DNA from: Trinickia acidisoli
Lineage (GTDB): Bacteria; Pseudomonadota; Gammaproteobacteria; Burkholderiales; Burkholderiaceae
Length of the DNA stretch: 64,000 bases
Assembly (NCBI RefSeq): GCF_017315725.1
Contig: NZ_JAFLRG010000001.1
Coordinates: forward strand, 3,410,001 to 3,474,000
Reading direction: 5' to 3'
Shown one piece after another: positions 36,161 to 44,346 of this stretch (its first letter is position 1; every line of letters starts with the position of its first letter). Both the position numbers and the translations under genes were made by a program. The notes under the pieces were generated by a model. That model was not told where the DNA came from and did not search any database. It saw only the letters and a program-made list of their open reading frames with translations.

Positions 36161-36985
36161 ATGCGATTCATCCGATTCATCCGCTCACTGCTGCTATTTG
36201 TCTATTTCATCGTCTACACCGCCCCGTACGCGACGGCCTGCTTCATCGCGTTCCCGTTCATGAATGCCGAGCGGCGCTACTGGATGGCCGTCGGCTGGTG
36301 CCGTTCCACGGTTGCCGTCGTGCGGTATTTGAACGGCATTCGCTACCGTATCGAAGGCGCCGAGAATTTGCCCGAAGGGCCCGCCGTGCTGCTCTCGAAG
36401 CATCAGTCGGCATGGGAGACCGTCGCGTTCCCGGCAATCATGCCGCGTCCGCTTTGCTACGTCTTCAAGCGCGAGTTGCTCTACGTGCCCTTCTTCGGCT
36501 GGGCGCTCGGCATGCTGAAGATGGTTCATATCGACCGCAAGGAAGGCAAATACGCGTTCGCCTCCGTCGTGAAGCAAGGGCGGCTGCGCATGAGCGAGGG
36601 CGCGTGGGTGATCATGTTCCCTGAAGGCACGCGCACACCGGTCGGCAAGCAAGGTAAGTACAAAACGGGCGGAGCACGCTTTGCGATCGATTCCGGCGCC
36701 CCCGTGGTGCCGATCGCGCATAACGCCGGCCATGTTTGGCCGCGCAACTCCTTCATCAAGTACGCGGGGACGGTAACGGTATCGATCGGCAAGCCGATCG
36801 AGTCCGCCGGCCTCACCCCTGACCAGCTCAACACGCGCGTCGAAGCCTGGATCGAAGCCGAGATGCGCCGAATCGACCCGGACGCTTATCAAGACGCAGA
36901 CGGTGCCGACGGCGCCAATCTGCGCACCCGCGGCCGCAAGCGTACACGCGGTGCGGCCGATCGAGCGGACGCGGCGCGGGGCTGA
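36161..36985 (+). CDS. plsC: 1-acylglycerol-3-phosphate O-acyltransferase
   Basis: A 274-residue inner-membrane acyltransferase making phosphatidic acid. After a hydrophobic N-terminus (LLLFVYFIVYTAPYATACFIAF in pieces) the acyltransferase motif I is H81QSAWE86, an HX4E variant of the usual HX4D seen in several PlsC relatives; motif III is FPEGTR at 153-158. The last 30 residues are arginine- and alanine-rich. The ATG at 36161 is chosen as the point where family similarity begins; a GTG at 36119 would add 14 unlike residues. The stop is 1 bp before the GTG of the next gene, so the two are coupled. Confidence 0.92.
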   Translation: MRFIRFIRSLLLFVYFIVYTAPYATACFIAFPFMNAERRYWMAVGWCRSTVAVVRYLNGIRYRIEGAENLPEGPAVLLSKHQSAWETVAFPAIMPRPLCYVFKRELLYVPFFGWALGMLKMVHIDRKEGKYAFASVVKQGRLRMSEGAWVIMFPEGTRTPVGKQGKYKTGGARFAIDSGAPVVPIAHNAGHVWPRNSFIKYAGTVTVSIGKPIESAGLTPDQLNTRVEAWIEAEMRRIDPDAYQDADGADGANLRTRGRKRTRGAADRADAARG

Positions 36986-36986
36986 C

Positions 36987-37868
36987 GTGGCGCCCAAGTC
37001 CGCCACGCCTCGTCCGGTGACAGCGCTCGACAACCGACAGCTCGACCTACCGCTCTTCGCGGGCCCGGCCGATGATGGCGCGCTCGCCCCGCTTGCCCCG
37101 CTCGTCGAGTCGGTCCCGCCTCGGCAAGATCCGACACCAAGCGGCGTGAAGCTGCGGCGCCTGACGTTGAGCGGACGCACAGTGGAATACGCGCTGAAAC
37201 GATCGTCGCGGCGCACGATCGGGTTTTCGATCGACGGCAACGGCCTGACGATCACGGCACCGCGTTGGGTCACGCTCGCCGACATCGAGACGGCGATCGC
37301 CGGTAAGGAGCGCTGGATTTTCGCGAAGCTGTCCGAATGGCAAACGCGAACCGAGCAGCGCGCCTTACCGCGCATCGAATGGCGCGATGGGGCGCAGATT
37401 CCTTATCTCGGCAAGCCGGTGCGCATCGTGCTCGCGCCGACGAACGCGGCGCTCGTGTTCGATGCACAGGCCGCGGCGCTGTCGCTGACGCTGCCCGCGC
37501 ACGCCGACGCGCAGCAAATCAAAGATCGTGTGCAGGGCTGGCTGCAGACGGAGGCCAAACGCGTGTTCGGCGAACGGCTTGCCTACTACGCGGATAAGCT
37601 CGGCGTCGCGTACAAGGGCTACGCGCTGTCGGCGGCGGCCACGCGTTGGGGCAGTTGTTCGAGCGACGGACGCATTCGCCTGAATTGGCGGCTGATCCAT
37701 TTTCCGCTGTCGATCATCGATTATGTCGTCGCGCACGAGTTGGCTCATTTGCGCGAGATGAACCACAGCCCGCGATTTTGGGAAACAGTCGAGTCGATCT
37801 TCCCCGAGTTTCGCGAGGCGCGGCACACGCTCAAGCATCATCCGCCGGAACTGCTGCCAACGCTTTGA
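36987..37868 (+). CDS. YgjP-like (DUF45) metallopeptidase
   Basis: A 293-residue protein with a YgjP-like metallopeptidase domain of the M48-like gluzincin group. The zinc site is H250E251xxH254 with a third ligand H260, in VAHELAHLREMNHSPRFW, preceded by TRWGSCSSDGRIRLNWRL, the second hallmark. The first 60 residues are low-complexity and may be disordered. The GTG at 36987 starts 1 bp after the plsC stop. The last codons are ACG CTT TGA; a 170-bp inverted-repeat element is inserted exactly at this stop and has duplicated CGCTTTGAG. The protein itself is intact. Substrate unknown. Confidence 0.88.
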   Translation: MAPKSATPRPVTALDNRQLDLPLFAGPADDGALAPLAPLVESVPPRQDPTPSGVKLRRLTLSGRTVEYALKRSSRRTIGFSIDGNGLTITAPRWVTLADIETAIAGKERWIFAKLSEWQTRTEQRALPRIEWRDGAQIPYLGKPVRIVLAPTNAALVFDAQAAALSLTLPAHADAQQIKDRVQGWLQTEAKRVFGERLAYYADKLGVAYKGYALSAAATRWGSCSSDGRIRLNWRLIHFPLSIIDYVVAHELAHLREMNHSPRFWETVESIFPEFREARHTLKHHPPELLPTL

Positions 37869-37869
37869 G
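37861..37869. repeat. Left 9-bp target duplication (CGCTTTGAG)
   Basis: CGCTTTGAG lies directly against the left end of the 170-bp element and includes the stop codon of the YgjP-like gene. The identical 9-mer lies directly against the right end. Confidence 0.85.
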
Positions 37870-38039
37870 CATATCGTTATACACATCTCTTGCCCCCTAT
37901 AAGAATCAATGGGTTACGACGATGGGCTGGCGCTGCCTGTGCACTGCTCCGAGCGGGCGTCAAACCCTCGAAGTCCTTGTATCAAGGGCTTCCGGGCAGT
38001 ATGCTCAAAAACTAGGCAAAAGATGTGTATAACGCAATG
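37870..38039. mobile_element. 170-bp MITE with Tn5-like terminal inverted repeats
   Basis: The ends are inverted copies of each other: the first 25 bp at each end match at 22 positions (CAT, then CGTTATACACATCT, then TTGCC). The element has no coding capacity and is bounded by perfect 9-bp direct repeats, CGCTTTGAG, as expected of a target-site duplication. The 12-mer TTATACACATCT is shared with the 19-bp mosaic end of Tn5, and the right end agrees with that sequence at 14 of 19 positions; Tn5/IS50 also makes 9-bp duplications. This is therefore probably a miniature inverted-repeat element mobilised by an IS4-family transposase of the IS50 group. No transposase is in the window. Confidence 0.8.
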
Positions 38040-38048
38040 CGCTTTGAG
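38040..38048. repeat. Right 9-bp target duplication (CGCTTTGAG)
   Basis: An exact copy of 37861-37869, immediately outside the right inverted repeat of the element. Confidence 0.85.
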
Positions 38049-38317
38049 GGATTGCGTGCGCGATACGGCCTCTCCCCCGGTGGTGTCCCCACGTTCGCCG
38101 TCGACAGCACCATCGCCAAGGTGGACTGGTCCGGCAGCGCACACTCAAACGTCTTGTAGTTTTGTCTGCACGGCATGAATCCCGAACACCGCGACACGAC
38201 GTCGACAACGACGGTATCAGGACCAGAACCGCCCAAGTCGACCCAGGAAAACCTCGTTGTACGGGGCTTTCCAGTTAGAATGGCGGTACAGGATTTTCGC
38301 CGTCCAATACCTGGCCT
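38049..38317. other. Left flank of the accessory island, no gene
   Basis: About 270 bp of mixed composition between the MITE and the first island gene. Short frames on both strands (for example CRQNYKTFECALPDQSTLAMV on the minus strand) could be remnants of a mobile-element protein, but I cannot place them in a family. The promoter of the island operon should be here; no clear -35/-10 pair is visible. Confidence 0.4.
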
Positions 38318-40009
38318 ATGAGCGCCTCTACTACTTCCCGCGTTTGCGATATGCCGATCGGCAATAACAAAAGTTCGAAACGCCATACTTCCGACAACTT
38401 ATTTAGACTCCTTCTTGCCGTCGTAGCAATTTTGATTTCTTTGATCGGATTATGGGCATGGCATTTGATGCCAATCTATCCGGACGAAGTTGCCCTGAGA
38501 ATCGCGTCAGCTCGATACATTCCGGATCACGGCATAATTTATGGTCTCTATCCATTATGCACATCTAATTTCAAGCATGTTCCCGCCACCTTTTTGATTC
38601 CCGCTTGGTCACTTTCGTACATTGAGCAGCATTTCTCGATATCGCAGCAAAGAATACTGCCGTTCGCAGTAAACATGATCGCGATTTATCTTGCGGCACG
38701 ACATTCTGCGCAACGCGTTAACCCTGTCGCTGCGTTATCTATTTGCAGTGCCCTGATAGGTGTATCTGGTTCGAGTTTGGTGCTCGAGCGCTTCGAGTCT
38801 TTTCAAACGATGAATCTTGTATGTTGTCTCGCCGCTTATATGTATCTTGAGTCTGGTGCGAGGCGAGTTACGATTCGATGGCTCCTTACCGTATTGCTCA
38901 TAGCTAGTGTGTTGTTTTCGATGTACGTGCACGTCCAGGGCCTCCTGTTTTTGCCGCTTACCTTATATTTTGCTTATCGCCTCGCGAGCGGATCGTCTGA
39001 AAGTTGGCCAATGGGCGGGCTAGCTATCGCGCTGCTGATTTTCGGCACTTCCACGCAATTATATTTTCAACACCTGACATGCTTGGAATTCAATTCAATA
39101 CAGAAATTCTGGGCCAATATGACTTTTCAAGGAGCTAACTCGAGCGGATTGAATTGGGTTGATTTACTGGGAATGAAGATCACAAAATATACGAAGGCAT
39201 TTCAGTATCTTCCACAATATGCAATAAATTATTTGCCGCCCGTTGAAAAATTGAGTGAAATCTGGCCAATCTACCTGAACCGCGACATCGCGACAGTCGC
39301 CGTATCAACGATGGGGCTCGCAATAATGATTGCACTGCATTCAACGCTAAAGCCGGTTATACAAATAATACGCTGCCGAAGCCTGAGTGAAATTTCATCG
39401 ACTGTGCGGAATCATCACGCAAAATTCATGCCGACATTGCTTTTCGTGTGGCCAGTGATCTTTCTATTTTTCTACGATACCGTACAGAATTTTTATCGCT
39501 CAATTTTTATTAATTTTATTTTAACGATCTTCGTCGCAGTGTGCCTGTCGAAAGCAGCACGATGGTCATATGCCGCGGTGAATTTATATTCGATCACGTG
39601 CGCCGTACTTGTCGTAGGATCGATTTTCGCCAATTTCTCTATTTTCTATCCAAAATTAGCCGCTGGATACGAAGGGCCGTCAGTATCATTGATGCGAGAT
39701 CCGCGCATCGTTGAGCGTAATGTCGAAGCACTCGTGCAGAAAGCGGGATTGAATCTAAACAAAGGCGGCATCGTCATCGACGACATGACCTATGAAAGTT
39801 TGAAGTATTACCCAAAGCTTTATCCGGTAACTTATCTTGGCCTATCGTCCATCATTACCGGCTTACGCCTGGACGATGCTATCGCCCGAGTCAAGCCGAA
39901 TTATGCAATCGCAAGATGTTTGCGCCTAAACGGTATAACCACCGGAGAACACTATCGAAGCGGCGATCTTTGCGCGATCAACTTCGAAATCGGATTACAA
40001 AAAGATTAA
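38318..40009 (+). CDS. Polytopic membrane protein, GT-C glycosyltransferase-like
   Basis: A 563-residue protein with about ten to twelve hydrophobic segments and a C-terminal soluble part of about 110 residues. After the first transmembrane helix (LLLAVVAILISLIGLWAW) comes a loop with YPDEVALR, the acidic position where GT-C enzymes such as ArnT and PMT keep a catalytic aspartate. I do not recognise a closer family. The DNA is strikingly AT-rich: the line 39061-39120 has 20 G/C of 60, against 46 of 60 in 36961-37020. The ATG at 38318 is used; 38351 is an alternative. It is the first of eight same-strand island genes and may transfer a sugar from a lipid carrier on the periplasmic side. Confidence 0.6.
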   Translation: MSASTTSRVCDMPIGNNKSSKRHTSDNLFRLLLAVVAILISLIGLWAWHLMPIYPDEVALRIASARYIPDHGIIYGLYPLCTSNFKHVPATFLIPAWSLSYIEQHFSISQQRILPFAVNMIAIYLAARHSAQRVNPVAALSICSALIGVSGSSLVLERFESFQTMNLVCCLAAYMYLESGARRVTIRWLLTVLLIASVLFSMYVHVQGLLFLPLTLYFAYRLASGSSESWPMGGLAIALLIFGTSTQLYFQHLTCLEFNSIQKFWANMTFQGANSSGLNWVDLLGMKITKYTKAFQYLPQYAINYLPPVEKLSEIWPIYLNRDIATVAVSTMGLAIMIALHSTLKPVIQIIRCRSLSEISSTVRNHHAKFMPTLLFVWPVIFLFFYDTVQNFYRSIFINFILTIFVAVCLSKAARWSYAAVNLYSITCAVLVVGSIFANFSIFYPKLAAGYEGPSVSLMRDPRIVERNVEALVQKAGLNLNKGGIVIDDMTYESLKYYPKLYPVTYLGLSSIITGLRLDDAIARVKPNYAIARCLRLNGITTGEHYRSGDLCAINFEIGLQKD

Positions 40010-40142
40010 CAACCCTTGCACAAACCGAGACGGTCCACGGGGAAACAATGTCAACTGCGATTAACTGCATTCGCGGATGAATTTAAACTATTTTCCCTTC
40101 AGACAATAATGGCCATCCTAGCAAGCTGTTAGAGGTTGAGAC

Positions 40143-41015
40143 ATGAAGAAATGTGTCGCATGTGGATTTAATTTCCCCTCCCAGAGTTCGAATTGTCCGG
40201 GATGTGGCTGGGCTCCGGAAAGACTGGGGACATTCCAGGCATACGCACCCGCCTTGGCATTGGCTGGAGGTGGCTTCAATACAGCCGATTTTGCCGACTT
40301 GGCTGACCTCGAGGCGCAGCACTTTTGGTTTCGTGCGCGCAATCGTCTTATTATATGGGCGCTTGGGAAATATTGCCCGGAATTTCGTTCCTTTTTGGAA
40401 ATAGGCTGTGGTACCGGATTCGTCTTGTCTGGCATCGCGTCCGCATATCCTCGAGCACAACTTCATGGCAGTGAAATATTCACTGCAGGATTGAATTTCG
40501 CTTTCGCTAGGCAGCCCGCCATCGATTTCATGCAAATGGACGCAAGGGAAATCCCGTTCATTAACGAATTTGATGCGATCGGGGCGTTCGATGTTTTGGA
40601 GCATATCGAGGAGGATGCTCAGGTTTTAAGTCAAATCCACGATGCGTTGAAGTTGCACGGCATCATGCTGCTAACCGTTCCGCAGCACGCGTGGCTATGG
40701 AGTTCAGTCGACGAACGGGCTTGCCATGTTCGCCGCTACACTGCCAAAGAGTTACATAGCAAAGTCAAGGCCGCCGGCTTTGACATCCTGCGAACAACCT
40801 CGTTTGTCACCGGCCTTCTGCCTGCGATGCTCGTATCTCGGTTGCGCAAAAAGCGATGCGATGCGAGAGAAGCCAATGGGCATGCAGAACTCAGGATAGC
40901 TGATTGGCTCAATACTTTATTCGAGGCGGTTTTGAGTATCGATGCGGCATTGATACGCCACAACTTCAACCTACCGATCGGAGGATCGCGGCTGATCGTG
41001 GCAAGAAAATTATGA
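40143..41015 (+). CDS. Zinc-ribbon SAM-dependent methyltransferase
   Basis: A 290-residue class I methyltransferase. The N-terminus holds a zinc ribbon, C4xxC7 and C18xxC21 (KKCVACGF, NCPGCGW). The SAM-binding motif I is LEIGCGTGFVLSGI near residues 85-98, and the post-I acidic residue is in LHGSEIF. AFDVLEHIEEDAQVLSQIHDALK matches the common methyltransferase_11/23 core. The ATG follows AGAGGTTGAG. Such zinc-ribbon methyltransferases are frequent in polysaccharide clusters, where they methylate sugars or sugar nucleotides; the acceptor here is unknown. Composition is AT-rich like its upstream neighbour. Confidence 0.75.
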   Translation: MKKCVACGFNFPSQSSNCPGCGWAPERLGTFQAYAPALALAGGGFNTADFADLADLEAQHFWFRARNRLIIWALGKYCPEFRSFLEIGCGTGFVLSGIASAYPRAQLHGSEIFTAGLNFAFARQPAIDFMQMDAREIPFINEFDAIGAFDVLEHIEEDAQVLSQIHDALKLHGIMLLTVPQHAWLWSSVDERACHVRRYTAKELHSKVKAAGFDILRTTSFVTGLLPAMLVSRLRKKRCDAREANGHAELRIADWLNTLFEAVLSIDAALIRHNFNLPIGGSRLIVARKL

Positions 41016-41336
41016 CAAGCCCCCTGACTGATTGACGTGAGCGATCACGGGATCCATTTGTTTCCGCAAGGCGTGATAACGCTCTTATGTCTGACGTAAC
41101 GCTTCGGCGCTTGCGTCGATGCTTCGCCTCCGATGCGAACTGTATCGCCGCTGTGAGGGAGCGCGTCGGCGATGCCGCATGCATTGCATCGACCTTCCCG
41201 CCGCTGTCCGCCGAGCCCTGCCCCAGTCGGATACAATCGACGCGAAGCTACTGCCGGGTTGCGACACAATCGCCAGCCAAGCAGCGGCACTTGAGGTTCA
41301 ACTCGTCGGGATCCTTGATAGCTCCAAAGCAATTCG
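41016..41336. other. GC-richer spacer inside the island
   Basis: A 321-bp gap without a gene. Its composition resembles the core genome more than the AT-rich genes on its left. GGATACAATCG near 41227-41237 (TACAAT) could be a -10 element driving the aminotransferase and later genes. It may mark a recombination joint in a mosaic cluster. Confidence 0.4.
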
Positions 41337-42491
41337 ATGACAGAAGAACACATTCCGTTCAATTGGCCTCACATGACCGGCAAAGAGCTACATTACATTG
41401 CCGAATCACACCACAATGGACGCTTGGCAGGCGATGGCCCCTATACCGAGCGCTGCCACGCCTGGCTCGAGCAGCGTAGCGGCAGCACCAAGGCGCTACT
41501 GACGCATTCCTGTACGGCGGCCCTGGAAATGACCGCGCTGTTGCTGAACATCGCCCCTGGCGACGAAATCATCATGCCGTCGTACACCTTCGTCTCGACA
41601 GCGAATGCGTTCGTCCTGCGTGGTGCTGTGCCCGTGTTCATCGATGTGCGAGAGGACACGTTAAATCTCGACGAGCACCTGGTCGAGGCCGCTATCACGC
41701 CACGTACGCGGGCTATTGTCCCAGTACACTACGCGGGCGTGGCTTGCGAGATGGATGCCATCATGAGCATCGCCAAGCGTCATGGTTTGTATGTGGTCGA
41801 GGACGCCGCGCAAGGGGCCATGTCGACTTACAAGGGGCGTGCGCTGGGCAGCATCGGCGATCTTGGCGCATACAGCTTTCATGAAACCAAGAATGTCATC
41901 TCTGGGGAGGGGGGCTGCCTGCTGGTGAATGCCCCCCAATTGGCCCAGAGAGCCGAGATTATTCGTGAAAAAGGTACGGATCGCAGTCGATTTTTCCGCG
42001 GCGAGGTCGATAAGTATACGTGGCAAGAAGCTGGATCGTCGTTTCTGCCGGGCGAACTGATTGCCGCTTTCCTCTGGGCGCAACTTCAAGAAGCGGATCG
42101 AATCACGCAAGAGCGCCTGACTATGTGGGGACGATACCATCAGATCATCGAAGGATTGGCCTCTCAAGGGTTCTTGCGCCGCCCTATCGTTCCCGATGAG
42201 TGTCAGCACAATGCTCATATGTATTACGTTCTACTTTCCCAGGGTATTGATCGTCAAGCGGTTCTGGGAGAGTTAAAACGGAACAATATATCCTCTGTGT
42301 TTCATTATGTCCCGCTGCATTCGTCGCCAGGCGGGCAAAGATACGGCAGGGCACATGGCAACCTCTCTGTAACCAATTCAATCTCCGAGCGATTGATCCG
42401 CCTGCCTTTATGGATAGGATTGACTCCTATGCAACAAGAAAGGATAGTTGAGGTTCTAGGGCATGCAATAAATCCGATTAAAGTTATTTGA
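41337..42491 (+). CDS. wecE: DegT/DnrJ/EryC1 sugar aminotransferase, WecE/RffA-like
   Basis: A 384-residue PLP enzyme that converts a 4-keto-6-deoxy sugar nucleotide to the 4-amino sugar; WecE makes dTDP-4-amino-4,6-dideoxygalactose. The PLP-binding lysine is K185 in FHETKNVISGEGG and D156 in VVEDAAQG contacts the pyridine nitrogen; IPFNWPHMTGKELHYI and the C-terminal NAHMYYVLL are WecE-like. The base composition is higher in GC than the neighbours (36 of 60 in 41761-41820), so this gene may have a separate origin. No dTDP-glucose synthesis genes are in the window, so its substrate must come from elsewhere. Family firm, exact sugar inferred. Confidence 0.88.
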   Translation: MTEEHIPFNWPHMTGKELHYIAESHHNGRLAGDGPYTERCHAWLEQRSGSTKALLTHSCTAALEMTALLLNIAPGDEIIMPSYTFVSTANAFVLRGAVPVFIDVREDTLNLDEHLVEAAITPRTRAIVPVHYAGVACEMDAIMSIAKRHGLYVVEDAAQGAMSTYKGRALGSIGDLGAYSFHETKNVISGEGGCLLVNAPQLAQRAEIIREKGTDRSRFFRGEVDKYTWQEAGSSFLPGELIAAFLWAQLQEADRITQERLTMWGRYHQIIEGLASQGFLRRPIVPDECQHNAHMYYVLLSQGIDRQAVLGELKRNNISSVFHYVPLHSSPGGQRYGRAHGNLSVTNSISERLIRLPLWIGLTPMQQERIVEVLGHAINPIKVI

Positions 42492-42546
42492 CGGGATGAG
42501 CCTGGATTCGGCGTAATAGTGTCGGCACCTTCTAATGAGATACACA

Positions 42547-43509
42547 ATGAACGCGGATCGCGTAAGCAGCTCCCCTCATATCTCCGTAGTTATTCCGGTC
42601 TATAAGGCCGAAAATTGCCTTAATGAGTTATATTTCAGATTAAAAAAATCACTGGAAGAAATTTCGAATAATTTCGAAATCATTCTGATCGAGGATTGTG
42701 GCGGTGATAACTCATGGGCAATCATCGAACGTTTAGCAGCGACTGACGCGCGGGTAAGAGGCATTCAATTCAGCCGCAACTTCGGGCAGCATTACGGCAT
42801 CACCGCTGGTTTGGACCTTTGTAACGGCGATTGGGCCGTCGTGATGGATTGCGACTTACAAGATCAACCAGAGGATATTCCACGCCTATATAGGAAGGCA
42901 CGGGAGGGCTTTGATATTGTACTGGCGCGGCGTCGCACTCTGCGTCAGGTGCCGCTCAAGCGGCTGACCTCCTGGTTGTTCTATAAAATATTCAACTACC
43001 TTGCCGATATCGAGTACCACGAGAACGGCGGAAATTTCCGCATCATTTCACGCAAAGTGGTTGTCAACTTTCGTCGCATGAGAGAGCAATTGCGGTTCTT
43101 CAGTGGATTAGTGCAGTGGATGGGTTTTCCCACTGCCTCGATCGAGGTGGAGCAAGCGGAACGCTTTGCGGGTGAATCCACGTACACATTTGCCAAACTA
43201 TGGAAGCTATCGTCCAATGCAATCGTTGCTTATTCAGATAAACCGTTGCGACTGGCAATACGGTTAGGTTTTTTGATGGCGGCTACCTCATTTTGCTACG
43301 GGGCATATTTTCTAGGGCACGCTTTAATCTATGGCTCCCCGGTCCCAGGTTGGAACAGTTTAATCGTATCGCTATACTTCATTGGCGGAATCATTATTTC
43401 AATACTGGGCATCATCGGCATTTACTTAGGAAAGACATTTGACGAAAGCAAAAAGCGGCCATTGTATATTGTTGGCAATCAAATCGGCTTTGATCTTGAT
43501 CAAAATTAG
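42547..43509 (+). CDS. GT2 glycosyltransferase, GtrB/ArnC/DPM1-like
   Basis: A 320-residue family-2 glycosyltransferase that attaches a sugar to a polyprenyl phosphate. The GT-A domain shows ISVVIPVYKAENCLNEL, the DxD metal site in MDCDLQDQPEDIP and the acceptor-loop segment NFRIISRKVV. Two C-terminal transmembrane helices (about 238-262 and 275-300) anchor it, as in GtrB and ArnC. The ATG at 42547 is chosen because a weak GAG lies 7 nt upstream; the ATG at 42535 has none. It lies 55 bp after the aminotransferase. No gtrA-type flippase is adjacent. The lipid-linked sugar it makes may feed the GT-C-like protein. Confidence 0.85.
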   Translation: MNADRVSSSPHISVVIPVYKAENCLNELYFRLKKSLEEISNNFEIILIEDCGGDNSWAIIERLAATDARVRGIQFSRNFGQHYGITAGLDLCNGDWAVVMDCDLQDQPEDIPRLYRKAREGFDIVLARRRTLRQVPLKRLTSWLFYKIFNYLADIEYHENGGNFRIISRKVVVNFRRMREQLRFFSGLVQWMGFPTASIEVEQAERFAGESTYTFAKLWKLSSNAIVAYSDKPLRLAIRLGFLMAATSFCYGAYFLGHALIYGSPVPGWNSLIVSLYFIGGIIISILGIIGIYLGKTFDESKKRPLYIVGNQIGFDLDQN

Positions 43510-43515
43510 AATGCA

Positions 43516-44346
43516 ATGAAGCGCAAGATGCTTTTGATTACTGGAGCCGCGGGTTTTTTGGCGCGCGCGGTGGTTCGGCAAGTGCCGAGCGGCTGGCGAA
43601 TGGCTGCGCTAACGCGTGCTGGCACGCGAGCTTCGGCAAGTTTCGACGTCAGTCATGAGTCTGTGGACGAATTGATTGCCGACTTGAGCAGTATCGACGC
43701 CATTTTGCACTTAGCGGCAAGAATCCCCGCAGCGCGAGATGCGGCACCAGCCGACCTGGTGCCCACGAACGTCGATCTTGTCGCAAAACTAGTCCAGGCC
43801 TATCCCAATGCAACCCATGTGCTTGCCTCGTCAGTTTCCGTGTTCGGTACTCCAGAATATTTGCCACTATCGATGGACTCCTCACCTTGCCGACCAAACG
43901 CATATGGATTGTCCAAGTTGGCAGCCGAGTGTTGGGTGCGTAAATCACAAAAATACGCGATTATTCGATTTTCGTCATTGATCGGTGTCGGGATGAGGCC
44001 TGACAGCTTCATACCAGTGGCTGTTTCTGCAGCTCGCAACGGCTGTATCCGCCTCATCGGCAGTGGCGAGCGACTCCAGAATTACCTCGACGTAAATGAC
44101 GCCGCATTGATGTGTCTGAACGCAATAAGCAGCGAAAAATCGATAGCCGCGCTGGGGATAGGTGAGCATTCCTATAGTAATCGCGACGTTGCCAATCTTT
44201 TGGTCGAATTGACCGGTGCATCCATCGTGCACGTGGGTGAAGACTCGAGTCCGTCCTATGTTTATGATCTCAACGATGCAGTAGCTCTGGGACGGCCGTA
44301 TATCGATTTGAGAAGTACCCTGGAAAACATGGTGCGACACGCATGA
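43516..44346 (+). CDS. NAD-dependent epimerase/dehydratase (extended SDR)
   Basis: A 276-residue extended short-chain dehydrogenase. The NAD(P)-binding glycine motif is LLITGAAGFLARAV at the N-terminus, the catalytic YxxxK is YGLSK in NAYGLSKLAAE, and ASSVSVFG carries the catalytic serine. It belongs to the sugar-nucleotide epimerase/dehydratase/reductase group but is short and has no substrate-specific motif I can name. It starts 6 bp after the GT2 stop and overlaps the next gene by 4 bp (ATGA), so these genes are coupled. A role in making the sugar nucleotide of this cluster is inferred. Confidence 0.82.
   Translation: MKRKMLLITGAAGFLARAVVRQVPSGWRMAALTRAGTRASASFDVSHESVDELIADLSSIDAILHLAARIPAARDAAPADLVPTNVDLVAKLVQAYPNATHVLASSVSVFGTPEYLPLSMDSSPCRPNAYGLSKLAAECWVRKSQKYAIIRFSSLIGVGMRPDSFIPVAVSAARNGCIRLIGSGERLQNYLDVNDAALMCLNAISSEKSIAALGIGEHSYSNRDVANLLVELTGASIVHVGEDSSPSYVYDLNDAVALGRPYIDLRSTLENMVRHA

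Noticed and set aside
37870..38039. Inverted TTATACACA sequences as a pair of DnaA boxes or a replication origin
   Set aside because: TTATACACA fits the DnaA-box consensus, but it is explained by the terminal repeats of an element with a perfect 9-bp duplication, and no AT-rich unwinding region or replication gene is near.
37870..38039. TTATACACATCT as leftover transposon-library adapter
   Set aside because: Only 12 bases agree with the adapter; the rest of the terminal repeat differs, the two ends match each other beyond it, and the flanking target duplication is genomic.
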